Assembly (NCBI RefSeq): GCF_000311785.1
Contig: NZ_HE978543.1
Span: forward strand, 1-64,000
DNA from: Brevibacillus massiliensis
Lineage (GTDB): Bacteria; Bacillota; Bacilli; Brevibacillales; Brevibacillaceae
DNA length: 64,000 nucleotides
Direction of reading: 5' to 3'
In this document: positions 1 to 8,350 of the stretch, in pieces
Layout: each line of letters begins with the position of its first letter
Position numbering within the stretch: position 1 is the first letter of the stretch
Program-made: the position numbers and the translations under genes
Notes under the pieces: generated by a model
What the model was told of the DNA's origin: nothing
The model's input: the letters and a program-made list of their open reading frames with translations, nothing else
Database searches by the model: none

Positions 1-372
1 AACGATGCCGTTGGCGCCCAGGTTGCCCTTGTCCACGTCGGCGATGTGCATCGAGCCGCCTTTGCCTTTGCAGTAGCCCGTGACCCGGCCGAACAGCTCC
101 GCCATCATCCGGTTCACTTCCGCCCCTTTGGCGATGCAGTGACCGTGTCCGCGGTGGGTGCTGGTGATTTTATCCCGCTCTTCCAGGACGGCAATCGCCC
201 CGGCGGCGGACGCTTCCTGTCCGACGGCCAGGTGGGTCGTCCCGTGGATCAAGCCTTTGGCGAAAAATTCATCCACTTTTTCGTCAAAAAAGCGGATGAG
301 CCACATTTGATGCAGCAGCTCCGGTAGTTTTTCCCGCGTAATCATGGGTGGGTAAGATATTTTGGTTAACAC
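1..372 (-). CDS. Thiamine-diphosphate dehydrogenase E1 alpha subunit (AcoA/PdhA type), partial
   Basis: The first 124 residues of an E1 alpha subunit of a 2-oxoacid or acetoin dehydrogenase; the rest lies beyond the left edge. These subunits bind thiamine diphosphate and pair with an E1 beta subunit to feed a lipoyl E2. Visible family motifs are [22 protein letters not shown] and [10 protein letters not shown], which are typical of AcoA/PdhA. The start is taken as GTG at 372 because a GGAGG lies seven bases upstream; an ATG at 345 would remove the first nine residues. It is the last gene seen of the sugar operon and follows the permease by about 20 bases, so its substrate may be a product of that sugar pathway. 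The exact substrate cannot be read from this fragment. Confidence 0.85.
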   Translation of the reverse strand, partial: MLTKISYPPMITREKLPELLHQMWLIRFFDEKVDEFFAKGLIHGTTHLAVGQEASAAGAIAVLEERDKITSTHRGHGHCIAKGAEVNRMMAELFGRVTGYCKGKGGSMHIADVDKGNLGANGIV

Positions 373-392
373 TTCCACTCCTCCTCTTCTAT

Positions 393-1376
393 TTAAAAGA
401 ACTTCAATTCGTTTTTCCGGGCGGCAAACGCGACTGCGCCCACCATGATGATCCCTTTGGCGATATCCTGGACGTAAAACGGGAGTCCGAGCAGGTTTAA
501 CCCGTTGTTGATAATCCCGATCAACAGTACGCCGACGACGGTGCCGAGCACATTGGGCTGGCCTACTTTGATGGTCGTCATTCCCAAAAAGACCGCCGCC
601 AAACCGTCCAGCAGAAAGGATGCCCCGGCAGTCGGTTGGCCGCTGCCCAATCTGGCGGCCAGGACAATGCCGGCTATGGCTGCTCCCGAACCGCTTAAAA
701 TCAGTCCCAACGTGCGGTATTTCAAAGTATTGATCCCCGACAATTTGGCCGAAACGGCATTCCCGCCGACCGCGTAGATGTATCGGCCGGTCGTCGTCTT
801 ATTCAGCAGGATATAGACGGCTACCCCGATGACAAGCATGATAATGATCGGCGTCGGCAGACCGATGACATTTCCCCGGCCAAGTACGGTAAACGCATCC
901 GGAAGCCCGCCGTATACCGCCCTGCCCTCGGTGTACATGAAGATGATTCCCGTCGCTACCGACGAGGTCCCGAGCGTTACTATGATAGAAGGAATACCGA
1001 CTCTGGTCGTGATGACTCCGTTGAGCAGCCCGAAGACCACGCCAACAGCCAGGCTCGCCACCAAAGCGATGGCCAGCGAGTACCCATTTGTCAGCATTCC
1101 GGTGATGATGACTCCGGCAAGTCCGGCAACACTGCCCACCGAGAGGTCGAAGTCGCCTGATGCCATGGCGATCGTCATGCCAAATGCGACGATGGCCAAG
1201 GTAGACACCTGGCGGACGACGTTGAGTAAATTGGTCGTGTCCAGAAACCGGTCCGCTACCGCGGAAAAAATCAGAAAGACCAAGAGCAGCGCCCCGATCG
1301 TCGCATACTGTGACAGATAGTACCCGACATCGGCTCGCTTTGTGAGATCATTGGTATGTGTTGCTGCGTTAGACAT
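393..1376 (-). CDS. Ribose-type sugar ABC transporter permease
   Basis: A 327-residue integral membrane protein of the RbsC family (BPD_transp_2), which forms the membrane channel of carbohydrate importers. About ten hydrophobic segments are visible, with the family motif [15 protein letters not shown] near residues 75-90 and the cytoplasmic coupling region around [11 protein letters not shown] close to residue 270. Start ATG at 1376 follows AAGGAGGGTGTAGCCA. It lies just downstream of the ATP-binding gene and belongs to the same minus-strand operon with the binding protein, epimerase and kinase. The sugar is not defined by the sequence; a pentose, pentulose or polyol is likely from the neighbouring enzymes. 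Confidence 0.93.
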   Translation of the reverse strand: MSNAATHTNDLTKRADVGYYLSQYATIGALLLVFLIFSAVADRFLDTTNLLNVVRQVSTLAIVAFGMTIAMASGDFDLSVGSVAGLAGVIITGMLTNGYSLAIALVASLAVGVVFGLLNGVITTRVGIPSIIVTLGTSSVATGIIFMYTEGRAVYGGLPDAFTVLGRGNVIGLPTPIIIMLVIGVAVYILLNKTTTGRYIYAVGGNAVSAKLSGINTLKYRTLGLILSGSGAAIAGIVLAARLGSGQPTAGASFLLDGLAAVFLGMTTIKVGQPNVLGTVVGVLLIGIINNGLNLLGLPFYVQDIAKGIIMVGAVAFAARKNELKFF

Positions 1377-1399
1377 TGGCTACACCCTCCTTGCCCTTT

Positions 1400-2890
1400 T
1401 TAGACTCCTAGTGAGGACTCGATCAAGCGCTCGTGAGTACGCTCATCCCGGCTTACTTCATCGACGATTTGGCCGCATCGCATGACGTAAATTCGATCAG
1501 ACAATCCCAGTATCTCGGAAATATCGGAAGAGATCAGCAGAATGCCTGCACCTTGTTCGGCCAGGGAAACCATGATGCTGTACATCTCGGCCCGCGCACC
1601 GATGTCCACACCCTCCGTCGGCTCGTCGAAGATAAACACGCGGGGTTTATGCTGGTCAGACATGGTTCGCTTTCCGAATGACACCTTTTGCTTGTTGCCG
1701 CCGCTAAGCGTGCTGATTTTCGTGGACAGCTCCGGCGTTTTGATGTTAAGGCGCCGAACGGCTTGTTCTGCCTTGTCCCTTTCCTTTTTATTAAGCAGCC
1801 AGCCAAACACCGACATTTCTTTCAGTACGGATAAGGTTAAATTGTTTTTGACCGAATCGTTTAAAATGAGCGCCTTTCGCAACCGGTCATCTGGAATTAA
1901 CGCCAAACCGTTCTTCATCGCCTGTGCCACGCTGTTGATTTTGACTTCTTTTCCGTCGATGGAGATCGTGCCGCTTTTTTTGCGGGACGCCCCGAAAATC
2001 AGTTCTGCCAGTTCGGTTCTTCCGGCACCCACCGTTCCAAAGATGCCTACGATTTCCCCACGCCTGATTGTCAAATCGGCGGAAATCACCTTTTCCCCGT
2101 CGGACAGGCCCTTTACTTCCAACAGCGTCTCGCCGGGTTGGTGATGCTTCACCGGATATTCCTCATGGTGATCCTTATCGATCATTAATTTGATGATTTC
2201 GTCTTGTGTTGACTCATGCGTCACTCGCGTCCCCACATTCATGCCATTGCGAAATACCGTGATGCGATCAGACATGGAAAAGACTTCGTCGAGGTAATGG
2301 GTGATAAAAATAATCCCGATTCCGTCAACCTTCAGCTTGTTCATGACCATGAACAACAGCTTTCTTTCTTTATCGGACAAAGCTGCGGTCGGCTCGTCCA
2401 AGATGAGCACTTTGGGTTGAAGCTGCAGGACCTTCATGATCTCCACCAGCTTTCGCTGAGCCGGATTCAACGCTTTTACCTGTTTATGCAGGTCGAGCGA
2501 CACGCCAAGCTCGTTCATCAATTCCTTGGCCTTTTCCTCCAGAACCCTCGTCTGGATCAGCCCCATCCGCTTTTGTTCATTACCCAGAAAAATATTTTCG
2601 ATTGCATTGAAGTTTGGGATCAGGCTCCCCTCTTGCGTGACAATCCCGATGCCTCGTGTGATCGCATCCCGTTCACTTCTCAGCGTGATTTGTTCCTGTT
2701 CCAAAAAAATCCGCCCTGATTCCGGTATATACGTCCCTGTGATGACTTTCACAAAGGTGGACTTTCCTGCCCCATTATGTCCGACCAAGGCGTGAATCTC
2801 TCCGCGCCGCAGCTGAAACCAGACGTTTTGCAGGGCCAATACGCCGGGAAAACTCTTCTCTACTTCCTGAACTTCCAAAAGCCAATCCAT
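1400..2890 (-). CDS. Sugar ABC transporter ATP-binding protein (RbsA type, two ATPase domains)
   Basis: A 496-residue protein with two tandem ABC domains, as in RbsA/XylG/MglA. The first half has a full Walker A (GHNGAGKST, about residues 37-45), a degenerate signature (LNPAQRK) and Walker B LILDEPTAAL. The second half has the usual degenerate Walker A without lysine (GTVGAGRTE), an intact signature LSGGNKQ and Walker B VFIFDEPTEG. This asymmetry is normal for the family. The start is set at ATG 2890, nine bases after AAGGAGG; an in-frame TTG at 2899 touches the ribosome binding site and is unlikely. It powers import with the permease downstream and the binding protein upstream. Confidence 0.94.
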   Translation of the reverse strand: MDWLLEVQEVEKSFPGVLALQNVWFQLRRGEIHALVGHNGAGKSTFVKVITGTYIPESGRIFLEQEQITLRSERDAITRGIGIVTQEGSLIPNFNAIENIFLGNEQKRMGLIQTRVLEEKAKELMNELGVSLDLHKQVKALNPAQRKLVEIMKVLQLQPKVLILDEPTAALSDKERKLLFMVMNKLKVDGIGIIFITHYLDEVFSMSDRITVFRNGMNVGTRVTHESTQDEIIKLMIDKDHHEEYPVKHHQPGETLLEVKGLSDGEKVISADLTIRRGEIVGIFGTVGAGRTELAELIFGASRKKSGTISIDGKEVKINSVAQAMKNGLALIPDDRLRKALILNDSVKNNLTLSVLKEMSVFGWLLNKKERDKAEQAVRRLNIKTPELSTKISTLSGGNKQKVSFGKRTMSDQHKPRVFIFDEPTEGVDIGARAEMYSIMVSLAEQGAGILLISSDISEILGLSDRIYVMRCGQIVDEVSRDERTHERLIESSLGV

Positions 2891-2914
2891 TTCCTGCAAC
2901 CTCCTTCGGAGATA

Positions 2915-2947
2915 GAAGGGTGTTGCCCCATTTGCACAACACCCTTC
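2915..2947 (-). terminator. Intercistronic hairpin between binding protein and ATPase genes
   Basis: A perfect 11-base-pair inverted repeat (GAAGGGTGTTG and its complement) lies between the stop of the sugar-binding protein gene and the start of the ATPase gene. Only a weak T run follows. Such hairpins in ABC operons usually stabilise the upstream message or stop part of the transcription, giving more binding protein than ATPase. Confidence 0.7.
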
Positions 2948-2957
2948 CTGGTTCCGA

Positions 2958-4073
2958 TTAGTTACTGCTGTAAAAGTCAGAAGCCTTGTAAGCCGGAGTG
3001 CCTTCGGCGGGCAGGTTCTTTTCGGTGATCAGCGGCGTATCAACGTACACGGTGGTGGAAGGAATCACTTCATCCTTCGGTTTTCCATTGAAGATGATGT
3101 CGTTGATGTACTTGGCGATGTTTTCGCCCATGACTTCAAACCCCTGGGCCACCGTTGCCACCAGCGGCGAACCTTTTTGCATTTCCTCAACGGCAGGCGG
3201 ATGGCCGTCGATCCCTACGACAAAAATGTCATCCTTGCTAAACCCTGCTGCCTGGATCGCGGCGGCTGCAGCCATCGCCGGTTCGTCCCAGCCGGCCCAT
3301 ACCGCTTTGATCTCCTTGCCGTAGCGCTGCAAATAGTCTTCCATCGTCTGCAAGGTATCCTGATAAAAATTGGTGTAGTCGATGTTATGGGACTCCAATA
3401 TTTGGATGCCCGGGTTTTCCTTGACGATCAAATCCAGCACTTCGCCTCTCTTGCGCACCCCGTGGTGCTCCGCCATCTTAAACGCGACGATTTTCCCTTC
3501 CCCGCCCAGGCGGTCGACCAGATAGCTGGAGACTTTGGAAGACATGACGAAGTTGTTGCTGGTGATGTCGACGACGATGCCCGGCGTCCAGCCGGAATCG
3601 ATCGAGTAGACGGGGATTCCCGCCTTGTTGGCGTCTTCCAAGGCAGCCTTCGCAGCCCGCAGGTCGGCCATGGAAACGATGATGGCGTCCACTTTGCGCT
3701 GGACCGCATCTTCCAAATTGGAAGCCAGAGCTTGTCCGGAGCCTTTGCTGTCAAAGACGCTCAATTCCCACGGATACCCTTGTGCCTTGATGAAGTCCTC
3801 AAAGCCTTTTTTCGCCCGCTGCTCGGAATTGGTAGCGGCATTCATGTGCACCCAGGCAATTTTCAGATCCTTTTTGCCGACGGCAGCACCTGCGGCTTGT
3901 TGGGCGCCAGCGTCGGAACCGGAGCCGTTTGATTGTGGCTCGGCTGAATTTGTGTTAGAATTGGAAGTATCTGTACCCCCGGCGGAAGAGGTTGACGGAC
4001 TTTCCTGGTTGGAGCATCCGACAGCGAGAGCAAAGATGATGCACAGGAAAAAATAGAGCCATTTCCTTGCCAT
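2958..4073 (-). CDS. Sugar ABC transporter substrate-binding lipoprotein (RbsB type)
   Basis: A 371-residue lipoprotein of the periplasmic-binding-protein type 4 family. A signal peptide ends in a lipobox LAVGC (residues 16-20), followed by a long Ser/Thr/Asn/Gly/Ala-rich linker up to about residue 65 and then the two-lobed binding domain, starting near KKDLKIAWVHM. Start ATG at 4073 directly follows the TGA stop of the epimerase gene, so the two are translationally linked. It captures the sugar outside the membrane and delivers it to the RbsA/RbsC-like pair downstream. The ligand is not known; clustering with an FGGY kinase and an epimerase points to a keto-pentose or related polyol. Confidence 0.92.
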   Translation of the reverse strand: MARKWLYFFLCIIFALAVGCSNQESPSTSSAGGTDTSNSNTNSAEPQSNGSGSDAGAQQAAGAAVGKKDLKIAWVHMNAATNSEQRAKKGFEDFIKAQGYPWELSVFDSKGSGQALASNLEDAVQRKVDAIIVSMADLRAAKAALEDANKAGIPVYSIDSGWTPGIVVDITSNNFVMSSKVSSYLVDRLGGEGKIVAFKMAEHHGVRKRGEVLDLIVKENPGIQILESHNIDYTNFYQDTLQTMEDYLQRYGKEIKAVWAGWDEPAMAAAAAIQAAGFSKDDIFVVGIDGHPPAVEEMQKGSPLVATVAQGFEVMGENIAKYINDIIFNGKPKDEVIPSTTVYVDTPLITEKNLPAEGTPAYKASDFYSSN

Positions 4074-4754
4074 TCAAATCATCTCCTTTGTCGTTTTGGT
4101 CATGCAGAATAACCCTTTGGTTTTCTCAACGTTTTCCTTGATGTTGTCGTTTACGAAAAGCATGGTGCCGATGATCAGGTTGTGCCCTCCATTTCGCAGG
4201 ATGTCTGGAATATTCTGGATGTTAACTCCGCCATCCACGGCGACGATGGTATGTAACTTCTCGCTTGCGATTATTTCACTGGCTAACTTGATCTTGGGCA
4301 GGACATCTTTGCGAAACGGCTGACCGCCAAACCCCGGCTCAACGGTCATGATATTGACCTGGTCGACATCGCGGATCAGGGATCCGATTTGATCAAAACT
4401 GGTTGTCGGGGCAAAAGCCATGGAAACTTGGCAGTTCCGCGCTTTTACCTGCTCGATGGTGCGAATCGGGTGTGTACAGCTCTCGAACTGGATGGTTATC
4501 ATGTCGGCGCCTGCACTGATAAAACTGTCGATGACGAGTTCGGGCCGATACATTTCCAGGTGAACGTCAATGGGCAATGACGTTACCTTGCGAAGGTCTT
4601 CGACGGTTTTTGGGCCAAAGGTCAGGTTATTGACATAATGACCATCCATAATATCTACGTGAATCCAGTCAGCCCCGCCTTGCTCAAGTTCGATGACATC
4701 TGCTGCGAGATTTGCATGGTTACCTGCTAAGATGGATGCTGAAATCGTGGGCAA
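4074..4754 (-). CDS. Pentulose-phosphate 3-epimerase family protein (RPE-like)
   Basis: A TIM-barrel protein of about 226 residues of the ribulose-phosphate 3-epimerase family. Metal-binding positions are kept: HVDIMDGH (H and first D), DVHLE (H) and VDGG (D), plus the phosphate-binding VEPGFGGQ. In the strand that normally carries a histidine near TxHxxR the sequence reads FESCTHPIRTI. I prefer a TTG start at 4754, eight bases after AAAGGAGG; the GTG at 4763 overlaps the ribosome binding site. As an operon-borne copy beside an FGGY kinase it probably interconverts the phosphorylated sugar rather than serving the pentose phosphate pathway. Its exact sugar phosphate is an open point. Confidence 0.88.
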   Translation of the reverse strand: MPTISASILAGNHANLAADVIELEQGGADWIHVDIMDGHYVNNLTFGPKTVEDLRKVTSLPIDVHLEMYRPELVIDSFISAGADMITIQFESCTHPIRTIEQVKARNCQVSMAFAPTTSFDQIGSLIRDVDQVNIMTVEPGFGGQPFRKDVLPKIKLASEIIASEKLHTIVAVDGGVNIQNIPDILRNGGHNLIIGTMLFVNDNIKENVEKTKGLFCMTKTTKEMI

Positions 4755-4808
4755 TTTACTCACCTCCTTTCAAGGGAACCCCGGCACCTGGACGAATACC
4801 GGGCAGCC

Positions 4809-6347
4809 CTACGAAATTTTGGTCGTCTCCCGCATCCAGTCGCCAAATTGCGGGTATGCCTTGCGATACTGCTGGGCGTAATACTGATATTTTTCGTGAT
4901 GATCCGGATTGGGTTCGATGCGGGTTTGATAGCGAACCATATTCTCCGCTGCTTCCTGGATGTTGTTGTAGACACCGGCTGCCACGCTGGCCAGGATCGC
5001 CGAACCCAGGCAAGGGGCCTGTGCGACTGCCGGGATGTTGATGGCGATGTTGCTGACGTCGGCATGAATCTGCATGTACAATTTGCTGTTGGAAGCGCCG
5101 CCTGCCAGGTACAGTTCGTCGGCTTGGAAGCCGTTCGACTTGAACGTCTGCAAAATGTGGTCGGTTCCGTAAGCGATGCCCTCCATGATCGCCCGGAAGA
5201 TGTGTTCCCGGCTGTGCTTGAGCGTAAGCCCGTAGATCATGCCTCTCACGACCGGATCAACGTAGGGCGTGCGATTTCCCTGCCAGTAGTCAAGCACCAG
5301 CAGTCCGTCCGAGCCGGGAGGAACCTCTGCCGCTCCTGGAGTCAGCAAATCGTAAACGCTTACACCTCGGGCCTTTGCAATCTCTTCTAAATCTTTACAA
5401 AAATTCGAACGGAACCACTTGATGATCGAGCCTGTCGAAACCTGTCCGCCTTCGACCAATTGCAATCCTGGAACGACGGCGTCCGGAAACGAACCAAATA
5501 CGCCTTTTGCATGCAATCCCACATCTGTCAGACCCAGCAGCAGGTGGGAAGAGCCTGTAATCAGGCCAAGCCGGCCGGGTTTTACGACACCCAAACCGAT
5601 TAACCCGACAAACGCATCCACTCCCCCCTGTCCGATCGGTGTTCCTTCAGCCAAGCCCAGCTCTTCTGCTGCCTGCCTGGTGAGGCCGCCGACAGGCACG
5701 CCCAGGTCGAAGACATCCTGCGGAAATTTGGCGATCAAATCTTCCAGCCCGATTTTTTCATAGAATCGGTGCGGCCATCCCCCCTCTTCCCTGTTGTAGT
5801 ACCACCGCGTCGTCGTGTTGCAGATATTGGCTGTCCACCTTCCAGTCAGCTTGAACATGTACCAGTCGGCGAATTCCGCTACTTTTTCCGCCCGATGGTA
5901 ATGCTCCGGCTCATGCTTCTTCAGCCAGAGCGCTTTGCACGGCATCCATTCCGGCGATACGTTGCCATGCCCGTTGTACTTGAGCGCAGCTTCGTTGCTC
6001 CCGGCGATCAACGCGGCCTCCTCCCCCGCTCTTACATCCATCCAGATGAGCGAGTTGCGAAGCGGCGTCCCGTCTTCCAGGCACAAGACGACGCTGCAAG
6101 CGGTTGCATCCAGGCTGATGCCAACGACCTGGTCTTTCGTTGCCTGCGCCAGGCTCATCGCTTGTTTGGTGCTGGCGACCAGCGCAGACCACCACTCCTC
6201 AGGATTCTGCTCCGCCCAGCCCGGCTTTGGGTGATACGTCCTGTACTCGGTAACGCCAAAAGCCACTTCCCTGCCAAGCAGATCAAACAGACCTACGCGC
6301 ACGCTCTCTGTCCCGGCATCAATGCCCATCACCAATTCCTGTCTCAT
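4809..6347 (-). CDS. FGGY-family carbohydrate kinase
   Basis: A 512-residue kinase of the FGGY family (xylulokinase, ribulokinase, glycerol kinase group), which phosphorylates a sugar or polyol with ATP. The N-terminal ATPase-fold motif GIDAGTESVRVGLFD is at residues 8-22, the second phosphate region ISLDATACSVV near 97-108, and the C-terminal nucleotide site LYLAGGASNSKLY near 420. Length is normal for the family. The start ATG at 6347 follows GGAGG by six bases. It sits between the SorC-type regulator and the epimerase gene. The overall look is closest to ribulokinase/xylulokinase-like members, but the substrate cannot be decided from the sequence. Confidence 0.92.
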   Translation of the reverse strand: MRQELVMGIDAGTESVRVGLFDLLGREVAFGVTEYRTYHPKPGWAEQNPEEWWSALVASTKQAMSLAQATKDQVVGISLDATACSVVLCLEDGTPLRNSLIWMDVRAGEEAALIAGSNEAALKYNGHGNVSPEWMPCKALWLKKHEPEHYHRAEKVAEFADWYMFKLTGRWTANICNTTTRWYYNREEGGWPHRFYEKIGLEDLIAKFPQDVFDLGVPVGGLTRQAAEELGLAEGTPIGQGGVDAFVGLIGLGVVKPGRLGLITGSSHLLLGLTDVGLHAKGVFGSFPDAVVPGLQLVEGGQVSTGSIIKWFRSNFCKDLEEIAKARGVSVYDLLTPGAAEVPPGSDGLLVLDYWQGNRTPYVDPVVRGMIYGLTLKHSREHIFRAIMEGIAYGTDHILQTFKSNGFQADELYLAGGASNSKLYMQIHADVSNIAINIPAVAQAPCLGSAILASVAAGVYNNIQEAAENMVRYQTRIEPNPDHHEKYQYYAQQYRKAYPQFGDWMRETTKIS

Positions 6348-6373
6348 ACAAGTCCTCCTTCAATGGCTTCTTT

Positions 6374-7312
6374 CTATGGCAGCTCAAGCAAGTACTTGGC
6401 AACGCCTTCATCCGTAATGAGGGTATCGGCCAGCTTGCCTCGCAATGCCGCCGCGATTACATCCCGCTTAAAATCAGTCCCGGCGATCAGCACCACTTTT
6501 GACTTGCTGCGAATCTCGTGAAAATCGGGACCCACTACCCGCTTGTGAATCTCCAAATCGAGAATCTCGCCGTTTGCGTTAAAAAACCAGGAGGCGATGT
6601 CCCCGACGACGCCGTGATTTTGCAGTTGAACCGCTTCCTGCTCAGAAATGCTCCCGATCTCAATAAAGGTAGAGGTCGCGACATGCCCAACGCTGACGAC
6701 GATAATGTCGGCACTAACTGCCTCGTCGAACACTTTTTGAATCATCGGGTCCTGGATGATGGCTTCCTTCAACTGCGCGTTGGACACGATCGCCGGCGCA
6801 TACAGCGGAAAAGCGGTGCCGCCAAAGCCTTCCGCCACCCGGCGGCAAATGTCGTTGGCATGCAGCTCTGGATTGACTTGACCCAGTCCTCCCGTTATGG
6901 GGATGACGTTGCAGGGAACTTTCTCTTTCACGCTGACCGAATGGGCGACCTCGCTCAGGGTGCGTCCCATGGAAAATCCCAGCGTCATCCCCTCTTTTAG
7001 ATTGCGGGCCAAAAATTCCGCACCCGCTTTCCCCAGCGATTTTAAAATATTGTGATCGTTGGCGGAAAATCGCGGAATGACGATCACTTCAGCCAACCCG
7101 TACTTCTCTTTTAGCAATCGTTCCAATTCAAAACACCTGGTGTTGGTCGGATTGATTTTGATCTCCACGATTCCCCGGTCCTTCGCTTCCTGAATCATCC
7201 GGGATACTTTGGCTCTGGACAACCCCAGCGCGGTTGCGATCTCCTGTTGCGAAAGGTTATCTATGTAGTACATGTACGAAATCTTTGTCAGATAATGATC
7301 GCGGTCTTGCAA
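6374..7312 (-). CDS. SorC-family sugar-responsive transcriptional regulator
   Basis: A 312-residue regulator with an N-terminal helix-turn-helix (SQQEIATALGLSRAKVSRM, about residues 21-39) followed by a SorC/DeoR-type sugar-phosphate-binding domain to the C terminus. Members of this family sense a phosphorylated sugar made by the pathway they control. The start is TTG at 7312, placed by the GAGGTG seven bases upstream. It is the first gene of the sugar operon and is divergent from the dehydrogenase gene at 7566. Two TGTTCAC direct repeats 31 bases apart lie just upstream and are candidate binding sites. Confidence 0.92.
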   Translation of the reverse strand: MQDRDHYLTKISYMYYIDNLSQQEIATALGLSRAKVSRMIQEAKDRGIVEIKINPTNTRCFELERLLKEKYGLAEVIVIPRFSANDHNILKSLGKAGAEFLARNLKEGMTLGFSMGRTLSEVAHSVSVKEKVPCNVIPITGGLGQVNPELHANDICRRVAEGFGGTAFPLYAPAIVSNAQLKEAIIQDPMIQKVFDEAVSADIIVVSVGHVATSTFIEIGSISEQEAVQLQNHGVVGDIASWFFNANGEILDLEIHKRVVGPDFHEIRSKSKVVLIAGTDFKRDVIAAALRGKLADTLITDEGVAKYLLELP

Positions 7313-7315
7313 TTA

Positions 7316-7353
7316 TGTTCACCTCAATGTTTCTCTGCTGAGAATTTGTTCAC
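7316..7353. promoter_or_regulatory. Candidate SorC operator: two TGTTCAC direct repeats
   Basis: TGTTCAC occurs at 7316-7322 and again at 7347-7353, a spacing of 31 bases or three helical turns, immediately upstream of the regulator gene and its operon. SorC proteins are known to be oligomers that bind several spaced sites, so these repeats are a plausible autoregulatory operator. Binding itself is an inference. Confidence 0.45.
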
Positions 7354-7460
7354 TTTTGTGATCATTTGCGCAACATCATGGTCTTATAGTAAATCCTCCG
7401 CTCGAATTTGTCTATACTATTTTTACTATTTCAAATGGATGCTCATTTCAAAATTGACTA

Positions 7461-7489
7461 TTGACAAAAAAGCGAAGAATTATTATAAA
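7461..7489 (+). promoter_or_regulatory. Sigma-A promoter of the short-chain dehydrogenase gene
   Basis: TTGACA at 7461-7466 matches the -35 consensus exactly, with a 17-base spacer and TATAAA at 7484-7489 as the -10 box. The dehydrogenase start codon lies about 77 bases downstream. It is the clearest promoter in the left half of the window. Confidence 0.8.
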
Positions 7490-7565
7490 TAGTTTCAGTT
7501 GTTGCCATTTTCGCACCAATCAGTATTTTATCCGGATGTACAATTCATGCAAAGGTGGGTTCCAC

Positions 7566-8267
7566 ATGAGGACATGCATTATAACAGGGGCCGGGACGGG
7601 GATCGGACGGGAGACGGCTATACGGTTGAGCCAAAGAGAGGATATCGAAAACCTGGTCTTGATGTCCTTGGGAGAAGAGGAATTGGCTGAAACGAAACGG
7701 CGGATGAACCAGGAGAAAAACATTGCGCTGTACGATCTGGACCTTACCAGGTATGACGAGGTTGAACGGGCGATTGACGAAATCCATGCCAAATACGGGC
7801 GGATTGACATCCTGCTGAACTTCGCCGGATACGCAAAAGCGGCCAGCCTGGTGGAATGCGACCTGCACACATGGCAAAAGACCTTTGACATCAACGTTAC
7901 CTCCATGTTCTGGATCTGCAAGCAAAGCGTACGCTACATGCAAAAACAGGGTGGAATCATCCTCAACGTCTCCTCTACCTCGGGAAATACGCCGCGTCCA
8001 GGCTGGCTCGCCTACGCTTCCTCCAAGTCGGCCGTGATCGGATTTTCCAGGTCGCTCAGCGAAGAACTGCGGCCGTACAAGATCAGAGTCTACTCTTTGC
8101 TCCCGGGCAGATGTGCGACCAACATGCGTAAGGGCCTCGTCCCGGATGAGGACCAATCTGTCCTGATGCAGCCCGAAGATGTTGCCCATGTGGTCAATTT
8201 TCTTGTGTCTCCGGAAGACAATTGTCTTGACGGGCACGATATCGTCATCCGAAAACAAGCCTGGTAA
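7566..8267 (+). CDS. Short-chain dehydrogenase/reductase
   Basis: A 233-residue NAD(P)-dependent oxidoreductase of the classical SDR family. The dinucleotide motif TGAGTGIG is at residues 7-14, the NAG-like motif appears as NFAG, and the catalytic Ser-Tyr-Lys set is seen in NVSSTS and YASSK. The start is ATG 7566, after AAAGGTGGG; an upstream in-frame ATG at 7461 lies on the promoter and can be dismissed. It is divergent from the sugar operon and might act on a sugar or polyol of that pathway, but the sequence gives no substrate. A strong promoter sits just upstream and a bidirectional terminator just downstream. Confidence 0.88.
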   Translation: MRTCIITGAGTGIGRETAIRLSQREDIENLVLMSLGEEELAETKRRMNQEKNIALYDLDLTRYDEVERAIDEIHAKYGRIDILLNFAGYAKAASLVECDLHTWQKTFDINVTSMFWICKQSVRYMQKQGGIILNVSSTSGNTPRPGWLAYASSKSAVIGFSRSLSEELRPYKIRVYSLLPGRCATNMRKGLVPDEDQSVLMQPEDVAHVVNFLVSPEDNCLDGHDIVIRKQAW

Positions 8268-8273
8268 AAACGA

Positions 8274-8315
8274 AAAAAAACGGGAATCCGCCGCCCGAAG
8301 CCCGCGGGATTCCCG
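8274..8315. terminator. Bidirectional terminator between the dehydrogenase and M20 genes
   Basis: A nine-base-pair stem (CGGGAATCC with GGATTCCCG, 8281-8289 and 8307-8315) separates two convergent genes. On the minus strand it is followed by eight T residues, which makes it a strong terminator for the M20 hydrolase gene; on the plus strand it has a weaker T-rich tail. Confidence 0.88.
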
Positions 8316-8350
8316 TGTCGCATTTTCCTTGCTTGCAGGTAAATTGCTGC

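Noticed and set aside
7461-7565. An upstream extension of the short-chain dehydrogenase frame starting at 7461
   Set aside because: The extension begins on the sigma-A promoter itself and encodes no SDR sequence; ATG 7566 has the ribosome binding site.
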